A stretch of 64,000 nucleotides of DNA from Clostridium_T sp040217795 (GTDB taxonomy: Bacteria; Bacillota; Clostridia; Clostridiales; Clostridiaceae), in NCBI GenBank assembly GCA_040217795.1, contig JBEHWK010000002.1, positions 1-64,000 on the forward strand, given 5' to 3'. The position numbers and the translations under genes are program-made. The notes beneath the pieces are model-generated. The model was given only the letters and a program-made list of their open reading frames with translations. It did not search any database and was not told the origin of the DNA. Numbering within the stretch: the first letter of the stretch is position 1; each line of letters begins with the position of its first letter. Positions 61,266 through 64,000 of the stretch are shown piece by piece.

Positions 61266-61309
61266 GCTTCCAATTTTATATATGAGATTATTAGAAAGGA
61301 GTTTTTTTA

Positions 61310-61567
61310 ATGGAAAACAACGTAGACAAAATTACTTTATTGGATGAAGAAGGGGTAGAAACAGAATTTACTGTTCTTACAAAGCTTGATATTGAAGACA
61401 ATGAATATGTTATTGTTGTACCTTCAGATTTAGATGAAGAAGAAGGAGACGCTATAGCTTTAAAGATTGTTGTCGATGAGGAAGGCAATGAGGTTCTTGC
61501 TACAATTGAGGACGAAGCTGAATTCGAGTTGGTGGCAGAAGCTTATGAAGCTGTGTTTCAAGAGTAA
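61310..61567 (+). CDS. yrzB: DUF1292 family protein (YrzB-like)
   Basis: An 85-residue, very acidic protein of the DUF1292 family, known in Bacillus as YrzB. The sequence KITLLDEEGVETEFTVLTKL, EYVIVVPSD and the Glu/Asp-rich C-terminus are typical. The function is unknown. It is always found with ireB and ruvX. AAAGGAG precedes the ATG, and the fur gene begins 17 bases past its stop. Confidence 0.9.
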   Translation: MENNVDKITLLDEEGVETEFTVLTKLDIEDNEYVIVVPSDLDEEEGDAIALKIVVDEEGNEVLATIEDEAEFELVAEAYEAVFQE

Positions 61568-61584
61568 AAAGTGAGGGGTTATTA

Positions 61585-62040
61585 ATGCCATATTTAGGTG
61601 ATAAAGAGATAAATCAGCTAAAAGAAGACTTGAAGACGAAAGGGTATAAGCTGACTCCACAACGCAGGGCAATTGTAAACACAATTATTGAAAATGAAGG
61701 TAAGCATTTGACTGCAGAGGACATTTATGATGAAGTAAAAAAGGGATGTCCGGAAATTGGCTTAGCTACGGTATATAGAACTATTCTCCTTTTAGAAGAA
61801 TTAGGGATAGTTTATAAACTTGATTTAGATGATGGTTGTGCCAGATATGAGCTTGCTCATGAGGGAGAAACTCACAGGCACCATCACTTGGTATGCAATA
61901 TGTGCGGCAAGGTTATTGAAGTGGAAGACGATCTTTTAGAGGATTTAGAAAAGACAATTGAAGAAAAATATAATTTCAGTATAGTGAACCATTCATTAAA
62001 ATTTTTTGGAATTTGCAATGAATGCAGGAAATCACAGTAA
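61585..62040 (+). CDS. fur: Fur family metal/peroxide-responsive regulator
   Basis: A 151-residue Fur-family repressor. The winged helix has LKTKGYKLTPQRRAIVNTII and GLATVYRTILLLEELGIVY. The metal-binding C-terminal part has HEGETHRHHHLVCNMCGKVIEVED and a second CxxC in GICNECRKSQ, giving a structural zinc site with four cysteines. It could be Fur, PerR or Zur; the HHH cluster and a single protein do not decide. It lies 17 bases after the DUF1292 gene and 63 before rnj. Confidence 0.9.
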   Translation: MPYLGDKEINQLKEDLKTKGYKLTPQRRAIVNTIIENEGKHLTAEDIYDEVKKGCPEIGLATVYRTILLLEELGIVYKLDLDDGCARYELAHEGETHRHHHLVCNMCGKVIEVEDDLLEDLEKTIEEKYNFSIVNHSLKFFGICNECRKSQ

Positions 62041-62103
62041 AGGTATCCTCTCAAAACAGAGATGACATCTTTTGTATTTCAAAAAATCAAAAGGAGGGGA
62101 AAT

Positions 62104-63771
62104 ATGAAAAGGGAAAAATCGAAAGTAAAAATAATTCCTTTAGGAGGAATTGGTGAGATTGGGAAAAATATTACTGCTATTGAATTCAAAGATGATATAG
62201 TAGTGATAGATTGCGGATTAAAGTTCCCGGATGAAGACATGTTTGGAATAGATATAGTTATTCCGGATGTAACATATTTAGTTAAAAATAAAGAAAAAGT
62301 AAGAGGTATCTTTTTAACTCATGGACATGAGGATCATATAGGAGCTCTTCCTTATGTTCTGAAACAAATAAATGTACCGGTTTATGGAACAAGATTAACT
62401 CTTGGGTTAGTTGAAACAAAGTTAAAGGAACATGGGTTATTAAGCACTACTGATCTTAAGGTGGTTAAACCAAGGGATGTTATAAAGCTGAATTCCGTAT
62501 CTGTGGAATTCTTAAGACAGACACACTCAATAGCAGATGCTTGTGCAATTACAGTGCATACACCTATTGGAGCTGTGCTTCATACAGGAGACTTTAAAAT
62601 CGATTATACTCCTATCGACGGACAACAGACTGATTTTACAAGATTAGGTGAATTAGGCCGCAGAGGTGTTCTTCTTATGATGGCAGAATCAACTAATGTA
62701 GAGAGACCAGGATATACCATGTCTGAGAAGATGGTAGGGGAAAGTTTTATAAATTTATTCAGCAAAGCACCAGGAAGAATAATTGTAGCTACCTTTGCTT
62801 CCAATGTTCATAGAATACAGCAGATAATAACTGCTGCACAGACCTACGGAAGAAAAGTTGCCGTTTCCGGAAGAAGTATGGAGAACACAATTCAGGTAGC
62901 TGTAGAACTTGGGTATCTTGATGCAGGAAAGGATACTGTAATTGGAGTTGACTCAATTAACAAATATCCTAAGGATAAAGTGTGCATTATAACAACAGGA
63001 AGCCAGGGAGAGCCTATGTCTGCATTAGCCAGAATGGCAAGTTCAGATCATAAGAAAATCAATATAATTGAAGGTGATACTGTAATTATTTCTGCATCAC
63101 CGATTCCAGGCAATGAAAAACTTGTTTCAAAGGTTATAAATTCACTGTTTAAAAAAGGTGCAAATGTCATATATGAAGCTTTAGCAGATGTCCATGTATC
63201 AGGGCATGCTTTCCAGGAAGAGCTGAAGCTTATGCATACACTTGTAAAACCCAGGTACTTTATTCCTGTGCATGGAGAATACAGACACCTTAAACAGCAT
63301 ACAGATTTAGCTGTTAAACTTGGTATGTCTGAGAAAAATGTATTTATTCCTGAAAATGGAGATGTTATTGAAGTTTCCAGAGATGGAATCAGAAAAAATG
63401 GTACAGTAATCTCAGGACAGGTTTTTGTTGACGGACTTGGAGTAGGAGATGTAGGAAATATCGTTTTGAGAGACAGAAAGCATCTGTCCCAGGATGGTAT
63501 TCTTACTGTTGTAGTTACCATTGAAAAAGAATCAGGTACAGTAATAGCTGGTCCTGACATAATTTCCAGAGGATTTGTTTATGTAAGAGAATCTGAAGGT
63601 CTTATGGATGAAGCAAGAGAAATTGTTAAAAATGTTCTGAAAGATTGTGAAGAAAAGAATATATCAGATTGGGCAACCTTAAAATCCAACATGAAGGATG
63701 AGCTAAGAAGCTTCCTGTATGAAAGAACAAAGAGAAAGCCTATGATATTGCCTATAATTATGGAGATTTAA
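62104..63771 (+). CDS. rnj: Ribonuclease J
   Basis: A 555-residue beta-CASP ribonuclease with endo- and 5'-3' exonuclease activity, central to mRNA decay and rRNA maturation in Firmicutes. Metal ligands sit in LTHGHEDHIGALPY (about residue 75) and LHTGDFKID; the beta-CASP region has ATFASNVHRIQQII and TTGSQGEPMSALARMA; the C-terminal part has VHVSGHAFQEELKLM. The ATG at 62104 follows AAAAGGAGGGGAA; a longer in-frame reading of 14 residues precedes that site. It is followed after 18 bases by the ylbF-family gene. Confidence 0.95.
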   Translation: MKREKSKVKIIPLGGIGEIGKNITAIEFKDDIVVIDCGLKFPDEDMFGIDIVIPDVTYLVKNKEKVRGIFLTHGHEDHIGALPYVLKQINVPVYGTRLTLGLVETKLKEHGLLSTTDLKVVKPRDVIKLNSVSVEFLRQTHSIADACAITVHTPIGAVLHTGDFKIDYTPIDGQQTDFTRLGELGRRGVLLMMAESTNVERPGYTMSEKMVGESFINLFSKAPGRIIVATFASNVHRIQQIITAAQTYGRKVAVSGRSMENTIQVAVELGYLDAGKDTVIGVDSINKYPKDKVCIITTGSQGEPMSALARMASSDHKKINIIEGDTVIISASPIPGNEKLVSKVINSLFKKGANVIYEALADVHVSGHAFQEELKLMHTLVKPRYFIPVHGEYRHLKQHTDLAVKLGMSEKNVFIPENGDVIEVSRDGIRKNGTVISGQVFVDGLGVGDVGNIVLRDRKHLSQDGILTVVVTIEKESGTVIAGPDIISRGFVYVRESEGLMDEAREIVKNVLKDCEEKNISDWATLKSNMKDELRSFLYERTKRKPMILPIIMEI

Positions 63772-63789
63772 TCAGGAGGATATGACTTA

Positions 63790-64000
63790 ATGAGTAATAT
63801 TTATGATAAAGTTAATGAATTAGCTGAGGAACTTAGAAAAGATCCTCATGTTACAGCATACAGAGAAGCAACTAATAAGATCAATAATAATAAAGAAGCT
63901 AAAAAAATGATTGAAGATTTCAGAAAAATACAATTTCAGGCATATAGTGAACAAGTACAGACAGGAAAAGTTTCTAAAGAAACTGAGGAAAAAATGAGAA
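63790..64000 (+). CDS. ylbF: YlbF/YmcA family protein, cut by the window edge
   Basis: The first 70 residues of a helical protein of the YlbF/YmcA (DUF964) family. It begins SNIYDKVNELAEELRKDPHV and continues EATNKINNNKEAKKMIEDF and KIQFQAYSEQVQTGKVSKE. In Bacillus, YlbF, YmcA and YaaT work with RNase Y in mRNA processing and in spore and biofilm development. The position beside an RNase J gene fits. AGGAGG precedes the ATG. The gene continues past base 64000. Confidence 0.85.
   Translation, partial: MSNIYDKVNELAEELRKDPHVTAYREATNKINNNKEAKKMIEDFRKIQFQAYSEQVQTGKVSKETEEKMR

Noticed and set aside
61310..61567. Acidic DUF1292 protein as a possible anti-CRISPR or DNA mimic
   Set aside because: It belongs to a conserved housekeeping cluster with ireB and ruvX; acidity alone is not evidence.
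1..64000. CRISPR arrays, prophage, integrases, toxin-antitoxin or defence islands
   Set aside because: None were seen. The window is a housekeeping chromosome segment, and the only repeat family is the intergenic element described.

Overview
This window is AT-rich, gene-dense chromosomal DNA from a Gram-positive anaerobe, most likely an endospore-forming member of the Clostridia (a Tissierellales/Sedimentibacter-like lineage is possible but cannot be fixed from this sequence). The pointers are: spore-associated genes (ytfJ, a dacF-type carboxypeptidase, a small Cys/Gly/Asn-rich coat-like protein), an ispH-ribosomal protein S1 fusion, a single-chain clade II purL, a FabT-controlled fab/acc operon, a T-box in front of alaS, RNase J, IreB and YlbF. 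No phage, plasmid, CRISPR, rRNA or tRNA gene was seen.

Layout. 1-6.4 kb: MATE transporter, DUF2161 nuclease-like protein, cold-shock protein, scpAB, a convergent ytfJ/DUF2953 pair and a penicillin-binding carboxypeptidase. 6.6-10 kb: ilvE, then a two-gene flavoprotein/ferredoxin-reductase-like redox module of unknown substrate. 10-12 kb: small unknown proteins, the first repeat copy, a PadR-type regulator and a Cys-rich small protein. 12-20 kb: Nfo-like endonuclease, RNA-modifying genes (rsuA-type, mnmM), a MurR/RpiR regulator, an HI0933-type flavoprotein, cmk, the ispH-S1 fusion and a GNAT protein. 20-27 kb: a 54-residue protein, miaB, nadE, nfeD plus an SPFH protein, the second repeat copy and a divergent alr. 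27-38 kb: purL-E-C-F-M-N-H-D behind a structured leader with an internal terminator. 38-46.8 kb: fabT-fabH-acpP-fabD-fabG-fabF-accB-fabZ-accC-accD-accA. 46.8-50.7 kb: niaX-like transporter, orphan hutP and a TrpXYZ-like ABC transporter. 50.8-57.1 kb: rarA, a beta-CASP hydrolase and iscR-iscS-iscU-mnmA. 57.1-64 kb: third repeat copy, T-box, alaS, ireB-ruvX-DUF1292-fur, rnj and the start of a ylbF-family gene cut by the window edge.

The genes are mostly housekeeping, in tightly packed operons with overlapping stops and starts. The purine operon makes IMP precursors from PRPP-derived intermediates and uses a class II PurE, which fits the absence of purK. The fatty-acid operon makes malonyl-CoA and carries out initiation and elongation, but it lacks an enoyl-ACP reductase gene. 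The iscS-iscU-mnmA block supplies sulfur for Fe-S clusters and for s2U34 in tRNA; mnmM, elsewhere in the window, acts on the same wobble uridine.

The most unusual feature is a family of about 211-217 bp intergenic elements: three full copies (10897-11113 inverted, 25477-25687, 57127-57342) and one lone 36-nt end (1575-1610). They have terminal inverted repeats, internal stems that show covariation, and in two places they supply the stop codon of the neighbouring gene. They look like a MITE or a mobile structured element. The leader of purL is the second candidate for something undescribed.
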